24,807 bases of DNA, taken from positions 1 to 24,807 of the forward strand of contig CAMLQS010000028.1 in assembly GCA_946482165.1 (NCBI GenBank), in the 5' to 3' direction. The position numbers and the translations under genes were made by a program. The notes under the pieces were generated by a model that saw nothing but the letters and a program-made list of their open reading frames with translations, had not been told where the DNA came from and did not search any database. This DNA is from an uncultured Verrucomicrobiota bacterium (GTDB lineage: Bacteria > Verrucomicrobiota > Verrucomicrobiae > Opitutales > Opitutaceae). Shown here piece after piece: positions 1 to 7,932 of this stretch. The stretch's first letter is position 1. Every line of letters begins with the position of its first letter.

Positions 1-396
1 CGGCGCGGGCCCGAAGGCGGGGGCGCGGCCGGGAGCCGGAAGGAGGCCGCGAAACGAGGCGGGGAGGCAGGCGTCGGAGAAGCTCCATGCGAGCAGGTCG
101 ACGGTGCGCAGGGAGGCTGGGCGGAGGGTGAGGGCCGCGGTGGGCGTGAGCCAGGCGTAGTGGCCGGCTTCGATGTGCCAGGCCAAGCCGTCGTGGAAAC
201 ACGCGACGCGGGCGCGCGGAGCGAGCAGGAGCAGATGCGTGGTGTTTCCCGATTCGGATATGGACGTGGCTCCGAGGTGGGGCGTGGAGGCGGACGCGGG
301 CAGGGCGACCCCCGCGGCCGGCAGGTGGAGATCGACGAGGCGCTGGGGCGAGGCGGCTTCGCCGGAGAGAAGTCGGGCGTCCGGCGGAAATATCAT
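1..396 (-). CDS. Probable AraC-family regulator, N-terminal part (runs off the left edge)
   Basis: An uninterrupted minus-strand frame of 132 codons starts with ATG at 396 and is still open at base 1. It begins MIFPPDARLL and has the strong G/C third-position bias of the other genes here. AAAGGAG lies ten bases before the ATG (407-413), one of the few good ribosome binding sites in the window, so the start is well supported. The visible part has a soluble, beta-rich sensor-like character (AGHYAWL, LAWSF) but no helix-turn-helix, which would lie outside. The AraC assignment is inference: such regulators commonly neighbour TonB receptor/PepSY pairs and control siderophore uptake. A Fur-like box (493-507) sits about 97 bp upstream, which fits an iron-repressed regulator of the PchR/YbtA kind. 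It could be another sensor-type regulator. Confidence 0.55.
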   Translation of the reverse strand, partial: MIFPPDARLLSGEAASPQRLVDLHLPAAGVALPASASTPHLGATSISESGNTTHLLLLAPRARVACFHDGLAWHIEAGHYAWLTPTAALTLRPASLRTVDLLAWSFSDACLPASFRGLLPAPGRAPAFGPAP

Positions 397-406
397 GCGC
401 TCAAGG

Positions 407-413
407 CTCCTTT
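407..413 (-). promoter_or_regulatory. Ribosome binding site of the left-edge regulator
   Basis: Reads AAAGGAG on the minus strand, ten bases before the ATG at 396. It decides the start and stands out because most genes in this window have no recognisable Shine-Dalgarno sequence. Confidence 0.6.
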
Positions 414-492
414 GTCGGGAGCGGGGAAGAAGCGAGGGACGTGGGATTCATGGGGGGCTCCGGACGGGTGAGTGAGGATGAATTAGTGAGTT

Positions 493-507
493 TGAGACTC
501 AGGATCA
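493..507 (-). promoter_or_regulatory. Fur-like box upstream of the left-edge regulator
   Basis: TGAGACTCAGGATCA on the plus strand has the 7-1-7 inverted layout of a Fur operator (known consensus TGATAATnATTATCA; the TGA...TCA ends are kept). It matches the reverse strand of 7497-7511 at 14 of 15 positions. It lies between the end of the PepSY gene (628) and the start of the probable AraC regulator (396), so it most likely controls the latter. Confidence 0.6.
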
Positions 508-542
508 ATAAGGAACCGGGGGCGAGCCTTAATTGCGAGCGG

Positions 543-566
543 GACGACGAGCCGAGGCTCGTCGTC
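543..566. terminator. Strong stem-loop downstream of the PepSY gene
   Basis: Two 11-base arms (GACGACGAGCC and its exact complement) are separated by two bases, forming a near-perfect 24-nt palindrome 60 bp past the PepSY stop. No T-run follows on either strand, so a Rho-independent terminator is only plausible. A second stem (GGCGGC/GCCGCC, 570-586) lies next to it. Confidence 0.4.
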
Positions 567-627
567 AAAGGCGGCGTCGTGCCGCCGGAGTCCATGGAGG
601 AGGAGCCAAGCGATCCCGCAGCTGTGA

Positions 628-1716
628 TTAGCAGGCTGCGGCCGGGTTGGCTCGGCGCTTGCGCAGGCGCCAGAGGACAAAGCCGGTGATGGCGAGGGCG
701 CCGGGGGCGAGGCCGCCAAGGGTCCAGAGGATCTTTACCGGCAGACCGCCGAAGGTGCCGTAGTGGAGTGGAGTGAAGGTATCGACGAAACGCGCCCAAA
801 GGCCGGCTTGGCGGATATCGGCGGCGGCGGTGAAGGCGTGGGTTTGGGCGTCGTAGGCGACGGTGCTGCCGTAGGGGCCTTGCAGGAAATGGCCGGGGAC
901 CTCGCCAAAAAACGTGATGGGCGCCTTTTCCTCCCGCGGCAAAGAGAGATAGCCGGCGCGGAAGCCGGGGATGCGGGCGGCGGTGTCGGCGATGAGGGAG
1001 TCCAGGGCGAGGGGGGCGGCGTAGAGACGGGCGGCGGGGGCGGGCTTGTCGCCGTCGTGGCCTTGTATCCATTCACCCACGACGTGGGTGAGGTTCCAAT
1101 ACGCGCCGGTGAAACCGAGCAGGAGGTTGAAGGCGACGGAGGCGATGCCGATGAATTTGTGGAGATCGGAAAACAGCAGGCGCGCGCCGCGGTCCCATCG
1201 GAGGGTGAAAACGTGTTTCCAGAATTCGCGGTAAAGCCAGGCGCCCGTCACGCCGAGGAGCAGAAGGAGGACGCCGAAGAGGCCGACGATGAACATGCCG
1301 GCATGACCGGCGAAGAAGGCGTAGTGCAGTTCGAGAATCCAGCCGGTGAAGGTGGTGGTTCCGGAGCGCGGGCCGGCGAGAATTTTGCCGGTGTAGGGGT
1401 CGAGCGTCGCGACGAGCCACTCGGCGGAGCCATGGCGGCGGATGTAGAGCAGGTCGGCGAGGCGGGCCTCGTCGGCGTCGCGGAAGAGCCAGCCGGCGAC
1501 CTCGTGGCCGGGGAGCTGGCGGTTGGCGTCGGCGAGGAGCGCGTCGGCGGGCAGGCGGCCGGCGGCGGAGGGCTCGACGCGGACGATCTCGGGATTGATG
1601 AGCACCTCGAGTTCGTCGTGAAACACGAGGATGCTGCCGGTGAGGCCGATGACGAGGAGGCCGAGCCCGGCGATAAGGCCGAGCCACGAGTGGAGTTGCC
1701 AGAGGCGCTTGCGCAT
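628..1716 (-). CDS. PepSY-associated TM-helix protein, probable ferric-siderophore reductase
   Basis: A 362-residue inner-membrane protein of the PepSY_TM family. It starts MRKRLWQLHSWLGLIAGLGL, where the first helix carries the conserved HSWLG and the G-S-I-L-V-F-H-D-E-L end typical of the family. Further helices lie around GHAGMFIVGLFGVLLLLLGV, IGIASVAFNLLLGFTGAYWN and the C-terminal LAPGALAITGFVLWRLRKRR. Periplasmic PepSY-like regions lie between helices. Family members beside TonB receptors (FoxB, PiuB types) reduce iron from ferric siderophores after import to the periplasm; that role is inferred here. The open frame extends 73 codons further upstream into the receptor gene, but the ATG at 1716 precedes the first helix directly and is preferred. 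It follows the receptor gene by 136 bp on the same strand, probably as one transcript. Confidence 0.9.
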   Translation of the reverse strand: MRKRLWQLHSWLGLIAGLGLLVIGLTGSILVFHDELEVLINPEIVRVEPSAAGRLPADALLADANRQLPGHEVAGWLFRDADEARLADLLYIRRHGSAEWLVATLDPYTGKILAGPRSGTTTFTGWILELHYAFFAGHAGMFIVGLFGVLLLLLGVTGAWLYREFWKHVFTLRWDRGARLLFSDLHKFIGIASVAFNLLLGFTGAYWNLTHVVGEWIQGHDGDKPAPAARLYAAPLALDSLIADTAARIPGFRAGYLSLPREEKAPITFFGEVPGHFLQGPYGSTVAYDAQTHAFTAAADIRQAGLWARFVDTFTPLHYGTFGGLPVKILWTLGGLAPGALAITGFVLWRLRKRRANPAAAC

Positions 1717-1817
1717 GAGGGGAGGTCGCCGCGCTGGGAGCGCGGCGAGGTCGAAGGTCAGAAGTCGGAAGGGTCGAAGATGGGCGGGCGCGCCCCTGTG
1801 CGCCGGGGAGGCGAAAC

Positions 1818-1841
1818 GACGGGCGGAGGGACCCGCCCGTC
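1818..1841. terminator. Stem-loop between receptor and PepSY genes
   Basis: Perfect 9-base arms (GACGGGCGG and its complement) around a 6-base loop, 12 bp past the receptor stop codon on the minus strand. No clear T-run follows. It may partly terminate, or protect the 3' end of the receptor message, lowering PepSY expression relative to the receptor. Confidence 0.4.
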
Positions 1842-1852
1842 CACCATGAAGG

Positions 1853-3997
1853 TCACCAGCGGTAGGTGGCGGTGGCGGCGACCTTGCGGCGCGCGCCGAA
1901 CCAGCTGTCGCCGCGGCTGAGGCTCGTGGCGACATACGCCTTGTCGAAGAGGTTGCTGGCGTTGAGGGCGTAGCTCCAGGCGCCGCGGTCGTAGGCGATC
2001 AGGCCGTCCCAGAGCGTGTTGGAGGGCGTGTCGATAAGGGCATTGCCGGTGCCGTCCTCGCTCGCGCCGACATAGCGGACGCCGAGGCCGGCGCGGAGGC
2101 CTTTGACGCCGAGATCGTCGAATTTGTAGACGACCCAGGTGGCGAAGGAGTGAAGCGGGATGCCCTGCAGCTGCTGGTCGAGCTGGGGATCGCCGGGGGT
2201 GGTGCCGTCCGTGACCTGCGCGTCGGTGTAGGTGTAGTTGGCGATGAGTTGCCACGCCTGAATATTGGCGGCGGCCTCGAGCTCGAATCCGCGCACGGCG
2301 ACTTCGCCCCGGGGCACCTGGTTGGTGGGGTCGAATGGGTCTTCGGTGAGGCGGTTGGTCTCGTGCAACTCGTAGACGGCGGCGCCGGAGGTGAAGCGTT
2401 TGTCGGCGGCGGTCCACTTTACGCCGAGCTCGATCTGGTCGCCGCGGCGGGGATCGAAGGCGTTGCCGGAGGTGTCGGCGCCGCCGTTGGCCTCGAATGA
2501 CTCGGAGTAGCTGACGTAGGGCGCCCAGCCGCGCGGGGCGAGGTAGACGACGCCGAAGCGGCCGGTGAGCGCGTCGGTGTCGTAGCCGGCGCCGACCGCG
2601 TCGGCGCGGGCGATGTCGTAGCGTAGGCCGGGAACGAATACGAAGCGCCTGTCGACCTTGATCTGGTCCTGGACGGTGAAGCCGAACTGGCTGGTGGCCG
2701 TCTTGTTTTCCGGGGCGAAGACGCGGGGCGGGAGGGGAAACGCGCCGTAGGCCGGCGTGTAGACGTCGAGCGGGGTGGCGGCGCCGCTCGCGCCGCTGAC
2801 GGCGTTCTCGTTGAAGACGTAGTCGAAGGCGAGGAGGACGGTTTGCTCGACGGCGCCGCTCTCGAACTCGCCGACGGCTTTGAGATCGGCGACCGCGGTC
2901 TCCGCCTCGGTGTTGTCGGCATACCAGGTGCGGTTGACGGAGCGGCCGTCGGGGAGGAAGCCGCCTTCCCAGAAGTTGGCATACATGCCGCGGATCGCGC
3001 CGTCGACATGGTCGAAGCGGGCCCCGTGCGAGAGCGTCCAGGTGTCGTTGAGCTTGTTCTCCAGGTTGTAGCCGACGCGGTAGCGGGTGCCCTCGTATTT
3101 GTCCCAGGCGGGCTCGCCGATGAAGGTCGAGTCGGGGACGGGGCCGTTGGGGGCGGGCAGGATCATGCCCTGCCAGGGGAAGAATCCGACGTTGTTGTTG
3201 CTGAAGTCGTGCTGAAACTCCGTGAGCACGGTGAGGGTGGTGCGCTCGCTGATTTTCCAAACCAGGGAGGGCGCGATGAACTGGCGTTCGTCCTTGGTGT
3301 GGTCGACCTGCGTCTCGCCGTCGCGGGCGAGGGCGACGACACGGTAGAGCACGGTGCCGGAGTCGTTGACCGGGCCGGTGACGTCGAAGGCGGCTTGGAA
3401 GGTCTCGTAGTTGCCGACCTGGAAGGACACCTCGCCCTTCGGCGCGGCTTGCGGGGTCTTGGAGACGAGGTTGATGACGCCGCCGGGACCGTTTTGGCCG
3501 GCCATGACGGAGCCGGGGCCGCGGAGGATCTCGATTTGCTCGAAGGCGTAGGGTTCGTTGCGGACATTGCCCCAGTAGCCGGCCAGCGGGAGGCGGAGGC
3601 CGTTGAGGAGAGTGGATCCCTCGCTGCCGCCGCGAAGGGTGAACCAGTCGCCTCGGTTATCGACGCCATACATCTCGGCGCGGACGCCGGCGGTGTAGCG
3701 GAGCGACTCCTGGATGTTTTGCGCGTTGATGTCCCGCAGGAAGTCGGAGGTGACGACCGAGATGGACTGAGGCGTCTCCTCGATGGGCGCGCCGGTGCGC
3801 GTGCCGACCGAGCTGCGGGTGGCGACGTAGCTCTTCTCGGCGCGAGCGGTGACGACGAGTTCGTCGAGCTCGACGATCTCCTCGCGCGGGCCGGTCGGAG
3901 CCGGCGAGGCCGGCGGGGCGGGGTCTTGGGCCGCGAGGTTGGCGGCGATGGCGAGGGTCGCGAGGACGGGGAAGGGCAGGCGGGAACGGGTGGGCAT
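1853..3997 (-). CDS. TonB-dependent siderophore receptor
   Basis: A 714-residue outer-membrane receptor importing a ferric siderophore with energy from TonB-ExbBD. A signal peptide (MPTRSRLPFPVLATLAIAANLAA, then QDP) is followed by the acidic TonB-box region EEIVELDELVVTAR. The plug domain carries the hallmarks TPQSISVV, IQESLRYTAGV, FTLRGG, EQIEILRGPGSVMAGQNGPGG and INLVSKTP. A long beta-barrel ends in the aromatic residue W of TATYRW, as expected for outer-membrane insertion. Length is normal for the FhuA/FpvA-like group; the substrate cannot be told. The frame also allows a GTG start 15 bases upstream (4012); ATG at 3997 gives the better signal peptide. No Shine-Dalgarno or Fur-like box is visible in the 146 bp before it, so it may depend on the neighbouring regulator or kinase. 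Confidence 0.92.
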   Translation of the reverse strand: MPTRSRLPFPVLATLAIAANLAAQDPAPPASPAPTGPREEIVELDELVVTARAEKSYVATRSSVGTRTGAPIEETPQSISVVTSDFLRDINAQNIQESLRYTAGVRAEMYGVDNRGDWFTLRGGSEGSTLLNGLRLPLAGYWGNVRNEPYAFEQIEILRGPGSVMAGQNGPGGVINLVSKTPQAAPKGEVSFQVGNYETFQAAFDVTGPVNDSGTVLYRVVALARDGETQVDHTKDERQFIAPSLVWKISERTTLTVLTEFQHDFSNNNVGFFPWQGMILPAPNGPVPDSTFIGEPAWDKYEGTRYRVGYNLENKLNDTWTLSHGARFDHVDGAIRGMYANFWEGGFLPDGRSVNRTWYADNTEAETAVADLKAVGEFESGAVEQTVLLAFDYVFNENAVSGASGAATPLDVYTPAYGAFPLPPRVFAPENKTATSQFGFTVQDQIKVDRRFVFVPGLRYDIARADAVGAGYDTDALTGRFGVVYLAPRGWAPYVSYSESFEANGGADTSGNAFDPRRGDQIELGVKWTAADKRFTSGAAVYELHETNRLTEDPFDPTNQVPRGEVAVRGFELEAAANIQAWQLIANYTYTDAQVTDGTTPGDPQLDQQLQGIPLHSFATWVVYKFDDLGVKGLRAGLGVRYVGASEDGTGNALIDTPSNTLWDGLIAYDRGAWSYALNASNLFDKAYVATSLSRGDSWFGARRKVAATATYRW

Positions 3998-4143
3998 GGT
4001 GGACGGGGCCACGCCGGCCGCGGAGCTGCGGAGACGGGCCGAGGGACCATCGTGCCAGAGCCGGGCGCCGGGATGCTTACCCGTCCTTGCGGAGTGTTTG
4101 CGGGCTGTTGCGAAGAGCCGTGGATTTGCGAAAAGGGTCGGCC

Positions 4144-7038
4144 ATGCACAGGGAAAACCCTTATGGCACGAGGATTGTCGAGCGGGCGCCGGCGCGGTTG
4201 TTTTCGTCGATGGATGTTTCGCGACGGGTGCTGCTTTGCGCGGGCTATGTGGTGCTGCATACCGTGGCGCACATCTCGGCGTTTTGGTTTTCGGTGACGC
4301 CGGGCGGCACGATGTCGATCTGGTATCCGCCGGTGGGATTGGCGCTGGCCCTGATGGTTTTGCTGGGGCCTCGGATGGCGTGGCTGGTTTTTCTGACGAA
4401 TTTCGCGACCGCGTGGATCATGCCCCCGCCCGTGATCCCATGGGTGCCGGTCGTGTTTCCGGCGGTCATCACGCTATGCTATGGATTAAGCGCATGGGCG
4501 GTGCGACGTGCCACGGGATCGCGGCTGCTGCCGGGACCGGGGAGGTCCACGCCGGTGTTCTTGCTGGCGATGACGCTGCCGCCGCTGGCCTCGGCGCTGA
4601 TATGCACGACGATCATCGACTTGACCGGGTTGGCGGGGCAGCGGCTTACCGTGGAACAGTTCGCCCTGTCGGTTTTCAACTGGTGGTTGGGGGACATGAG
4701 CGGGCTTCTGGTGGTGGTGCCGCTGGCGATGGTGTTCGCGGCCCCGTGGTTGGCGGGCGAACGAGCGGCGGGGCGCGGCGGACGGAGCTCCGCGCGCGAG
4801 GCGGCGTGGGCGGCGGTGCGAGGGGCGTTTCTTGTCGGCGTGATCGTCTTGGTGGTGATGGTGCCGGTGCTGCGGGAGCACAGCGCGTTTTATCTCTGTT
4901 TTCTGCCTCTGATCTGGATCTGCATGCGCCATGGACTGAGAGGGGCGACGCTGGCCACGGTGCTGGTGATGATGACGGGGCTGGTCTGCATGAGGCTGGC
5001 GGGAACGACGCGGGAGTTTTCCTACATCTTCCTGCTTTTCGAGGTGGCGGTGGCCGTGGTGGGCCTCGGCCTGGGTTCGTTGGTCACGCGGCGGGAGGAG
5101 GCGGAGCGGGAGCTGGCGGCGAATCGCGAACGGCTGGACCGCGTGATCGGCGGTGCGCGGCTGGGGGTATGGGAGCGGGAGATCGCGACGGGAAAGATGA
5201 CGGGCAACGCGCGCCTGGCGGAGATCCTGGGTTATGCGGCGAAGGAACTGGAGCCCCTGGAGCAGCGCATCCTGGAGTTGCTGCACCCGGAGGACCGGCT
5301 CGCGGCGCGAGACGCCTGGCTGGATCACTTGGAGGGGCGGCGAGATTTGTTCGAGTCCGAGGTGCGGCTGCGGGCGAAGGACGGGCGCTGGCGCTGGGTG
5401 CAATCGCGCGGCTCGATCGTGACTCGCGACGAGGAGGGGAGGCCGCTGCGTGTCTCCGGGACGCAGCTGGATGTGACCGACCGCAAGCGCGCCGAGGAGG
5501 CGGTGGCGCGATTGTCGGGGATTTTGGAGGCGTCGCCGGATTTCGTTCTGACCGTGGATGCGCAAGGCAGGGTGCTCTATGCCAACGCCGCTCTGCTTGC
5601 CTGGACCGGGCGGGCGGGGACGAAGGTGGCGGACGCGGCTCTGAGTTTGGAGACCTTGTTTCCCGCCGAGATGGCGGCGCGGTGGCGCGACGAGGCGATG
5701 CCCGCGGCTCGGGAGACAGGGGCGTGGCAAGGCGAGGGCGCGCTGACCGACGCGGCGGGGCGGGCGGTGCCGACCTCGCAGGTGGCGATCGCGCGGCCGG
5801 ATCCGGGCACGCGGGAGCTCAGTTTTTCCTTTATCCTGCGCGACATCTCCGATCAGCGCCGGGCGGAGGAGGAGCGTCTCCAGCGGGATCGTGAGCTGCA
5901 GCAGCTGCAGAAAGCGGAGAGCCTGAGCGTGCTGGCGGGCGGGATCGCGCACGATTTCAACAACCTGCTGACCGCGATCCTGGGCAATGCGAACCTGGCG
6001 CGGCTGGATCTGGCGCGGGATGCGCGGGGGCTGGCGCATCTGGACAACATCGAGCAGGCGGCGGGACGCGCGGCGCGGCTTTGCCAGCAGATGCTCGCCT
6101 ACGCGGGCCGGACCCCGGTGGCCTTCGCCGAGATCGATCTGCGAAGGCTCGTGCGCGACGTGTGGCGCCTGCTGGAGTCGTCGGTCGGCGGCCGCGTGCG
6201 GGTCCGATTTGACGAGACCGCGCCGGCGGAGCCGATCCTTGCGGCGGATATCCAGATGCAGCAGGTGGCGATGAATCTCATCCTCAACGCCGCCGAGGCG
6301 ATCGGGGACGGGGAGGGCGTGATCACGGTGCGCACGCGTAGCGAACGCATGGATACAATGCGCGCGGCGGAGCTGTTTCCCGGGCGGACGGCGCCGGCGG
6401 GGGATTACACGCTTCTGGAGGTGGAGGACACGGGCGGAGGCATGTCGCCGGAGGTGCAGGCGCGGATCTTCGAGCCGTTCTTCACGACGAAGTTCACGGG
6501 CCAGGGGCTGGGCCTGGCGGCGGTGGCGGGCGTGGTAAAATCGCATCGCGGTCACATCGCGGTGCGCAGCACGCCGGGAGAGGGAACGCTATTTCGCCTG
6601 GCCTTCCCGGCGCGGCGGGGGAGCGCCGAGCCGGAGCGGGAGGCGGCGCCTGGCGGACCGGCGCGGCGGGGTTCGGGCCTGGTGCTGCTGGTGGACGACG
6701 AGGAATTGATCCGCGAGGTGGGGGCGGCGCTGCTCGCGGAGATCGGCTTTCGCGCGATCGTGGCCCAGGACGGGGCGGAAGGCGTGGACCGCTTCCGGGA
6801 AAACGCCGGCGAACTGCGCGCGGTGCTGCTCGATCTGACGATGCCACGAATGGACGGCTTTGAGGCGCACGCCGAAATGCACCGGATAAATCCGCGCGTG
6901 CCCGTCGTCCTGATGAGCGGTTTTTCGGGCAAATTGGAGAACCTGCCGCCCGAGGCGGTCCACCCGGCGGGGGTGCTGCCCAAGCCGTTTGGAATGGAGA
7001 GGCTCCGCGAGCGGTTGGCGGCGGTGATGGAGGGGTGA
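4144..7038 (+). CDS. MASE1-PAS-PAS hybrid sensor histidine kinase
   Basis: A 964-residue membrane-bound hybrid kinase. Residues about 25-310 form a multi-helix MASE1 sensor domain (WYPPVGLALALMVLLGPR is typical). Two PAS domains follow at about 328-455 and 457-580 (first ending RVSGTQLDVTDRKRAEE, second ending FILRDISDQRRAEEE). HisKA has the phospho-acceptor H603 in GGIAHDFNNLLTAI. The ATPase has NLILNAAEAI, EDTGGGMS, FEPFFTTKFTGQGLGLA and STPGEGTLF. A C-terminal receiver begins VLLVDDEELIREV, with phospho-acceptor D897 in LLDLTMPRMDG and KPF near the end. The complete set implies signal-dependent phosphorylation and phosphotransfer; the signal and output partner are not visible. The frame is open from a TTG at 4087; ATG 4144 with weak AAAAGGG upstream is preferred, and 4210 is another option. 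It is divergent from the siderophore receptor. Confidence 0.93.
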   Translation: MHRENPYGTRIVERAPARLFSSMDVSRRVLLCAGYVVLHTVAHISAFWFSVTPGGTMSIWYPPVGLALALMVLLGPRMAWLVFLTNFATAWIMPPPVIPWVPVVFPAVITLCYGLSAWAVRRATGSRLLPGPGRSTPVFLLAMTLPPLASALICTTIIDLTGLAGQRLTVEQFALSVFNWWLGDMSGLLVVVPLAMVFAAPWLAGERAAGRGGRSSAREAAWAAVRGAFLVGVIVLVVMVPVLREHSAFYLCFLPLIWICMRHGLRGATLATVLVMMTGLVCMRLAGTTREFSYIFLLFEVAVAVVGLGLGSLVTRREEAERELAANRERLDRVIGGARLGVWEREIATGKMTGNARLAEILGYAAKELEPLEQRILELLHPEDRLAARDAWLDHLEGRRDLFESEVRLRAKDGRWRWVQSRGSIVTRDEEGRPLRVSGTQLDVTDRKRAEEAVARLSGILEASPDFVLTVDAQGRVLYANAALLAWTGRAGTKVADAALSLETLFPAEMAARWRDEAMPAARETGAWQGEGALTDAAGRAVPTSQVAIARPDPGTRELSFSFILRDISDQRRAEEERLQRDRELQQLQKAESLSVLAGGIAHDFNNLLTAILGNANLARLDLARDARGLAHLDNIEQAAGRAARLCQQMLAYAGRTPVAFAEIDLRRLVRDVWRLLESSVGGRVRVRFDETAPAEPILAADIQMQQVAMNLILNAAEAIGDGEGVITVRTRSERMDTMRAAELFPGRTAPAGDYTLLEVEDTGGGMSPEVQARIFEPFFTTKFTGQGLGLAAVAGVVKSHRGHIAVRSTPGEGTLFRLAFPARRGSAEPEREAAPGGPARRGSGLVLLVDDEELIREVGAALLAEIGFRAIVAQDGAEGVDRFRENAGELRAVLLDLTMPRMDGFEAHAEMHRINPRVPVVLMSGFSGKLENLPPEAVHPAGVLPKPFGMERLRERLAAVMEG

Positions 7039-7040
7039 GC

Positions 7041-7063
7041 CGGGACGCGGCGCCGCAGTCCCG
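7041..7063. terminator. Stem-loop between convergent genes
   Basis: CGGGAC and its complement GTCCCG enclose the palindrome GCGGCGCCGC, three bases after the kinase stop. It sits between the kinase and the convergent 132-residue gene, where a bidirectional terminator would be expected. No proper T-run is present. Confidence 0.35.
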
Positions 7064-7077
7064 CGGCGGGCGTTTCC

Positions 7078-7476
7078 CTACGCCGCCAGCGCGGCCGGCT
7101 TGTAGCGAAAATCGAGATTGATGAGGTGCGTGGGATAGACGCGGTTCTCGGTCATTTCGCGCATGAGGCGACGGCAGCAGGTCTCCAAGTCTTCCGCGTC
7201 GAGCGTGACCGGCAAGGTTTCCAAAAGCCGGCCTTCGGCATCGGTGGCGGCGGCTTCAATGCGAGCCTCCAGCCAAGCTCGCAGCGGCGTGAGGCGGGGT
7301 TGAACGGACGAGGGCGCGGCCGCCAGGAGCTCGAAATAACAACGAATGCAACGACCGGGCGTGGTGCCCGTGCGAGCGGCCGAACGGAAGTCGAGCAACT
7401 GATCAGCCGCCCGGCGGAGAGGGGCGGCAAGAGGGGCGAGCAGCTGGTCGATGTCGTCGGGGGCAGAGGTCGGCAT
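7078..7476 (-). CDS. Uncharacterised 132-residue protein behind a Fur-like box
   Basis: The family is not recognised. The protein is soluble, largely alpha-helical and acidic in its first half (MPTSAPDDIDQLLAPLAAPL). It has a CxxC pair at C43/C46 (GRCIRCYFELL), a CC pair at C100/C101 (LETCCRRLM) and a distinctive C-terminus, ENRVYPTHLINLDFRYKP. The four cysteines plus H117 could bind a metal, but that is a guess. The frame is open up to a TTG at 7518, which would place the Fur-like box (7497-7511) inside the gene. With ATG at 7476 the box is 20 bp upstream, the usual operator position, so this start is chosen. No Shine-Dalgarno is visible. It appears monocistronic and convergent with the kinase. 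The operator suggests a role in iron limitation. Confidence 0.7.
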   Translation of the reverse strand: MPTSAPDDIDQLLAPLAAPLRRAADQLLDFRSAARTGTTPGRCIRCYFELLAAAPSSVQPRLTPLRAWLEARIEAAATDAEGRLLETLPVTLDAEDLETCCRRLMREMTENRVYPTHLINLDFRYKPAALAA

Positions 7477-7496
7477 GAGAGTCGACGCCACTGTCC

Positions 7497-7511
7497 TGAG
7501 CCTGAGTCTCA
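7497..7511 (-). promoter_or_regulatory. Fur-like box before the 132-residue orphan gene
   Basis: On the minus strand it reads TGAGACTCAGGCTCA, a 7-1-7 inverted repeat with one mismatch between the arms. It differs at one base in fifteen from the element at 493-507. Its position 20 bp before the ATG at 7476 suits repression by an iron-loaded Fur-type regulator. Confidence 0.6.
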
Positions 7512-7598
7512 AATTCAATGGAAGAAACTACGAAAGGCCCCTGGATTTTAAGAGGCCCGAGGAAGGGCTTGGCTTACTTCCAGCTCGTTATAGGGATC

Positions 7599-7808
7599 TT
7601 ACGATCTGGCGAAGAATTCGCCGCACCAATCGCTGGGCTTGATGGTGGGGAAGCGGGATTCGAACTTGGTGCTTTCGTCGACTCGGAAGGCGACGGTTTG
7701 CGGGGCGTGCCGGCGGCATTCCCCTTGGGCGGGGGAGACGGCGTTGTAGTGGGCGCAGGAGGCGCAGGCCTTGGTGGCGACGGTCTGGGTGGGGGTCGTG
7801 ATAGCCAT
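7599..7808 (-). CDS. Small four-cysteine protein, putative metal-binding
   Basis: A 69-residue protein with cysteines C15, C18, C31 and C62 in the arrangement CASCAHY...GECRRHAP...DWCGEF. Short proteins with CxxC, a G-x-C-R-R segment and a terminal W-C-G-E-F occur in bacteria and phages and look like single-site zinc or iron-sulfur proteins, but no reaction is known to me. No signal peptide or membrane segment is present. Coding bias matches the neighbours and the cysteine pattern is unlikely by chance in a shadow frame. It lies 124 bp downstream of the GH51 gene on the same strand and may be co-transcribed. No Shine-Dalgarno site is visible before the ATG. Confidence 0.72.
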   Translation of the reverse strand: MAITTPTQTVATKACASCAHYNAVSPAQGECRRHAPQTVAFRVDESTKFESRFPTIKPSDWCGEFFARS

Positions 7809-7932
7809 GGTCGTATTGTTGGGGGATTAGGCGTTGAACGAGTAGCCGTGCGGAGCGCGGCGTGACGGGTTCGAACGTGATCGTCCCAGGGCGTATCGCA
7901 AACGGAGGGCTGAAAATCGCGGGCGACGGAAC

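Noticed and set aside
441..689. Small plus-strand frame between regulator and PepSY gene
   Set aside because: It spans the Fur-like box, the hairpins and the PepSY 3' end, and shows no protein-like features.
763..1920. Long open frame of 385 codons opposite the PepSY gene
   Set aside because: It is antisense to a clear PepSY protein and has the monotonous G/A/E/V composition of a GC-rich shadow frame.
2843..4297. Open frame of 484 codons opposite the first TonB receptor
   Set aside because: Opposite strand of a well-supported receptor; no motif, signal or sensible start.
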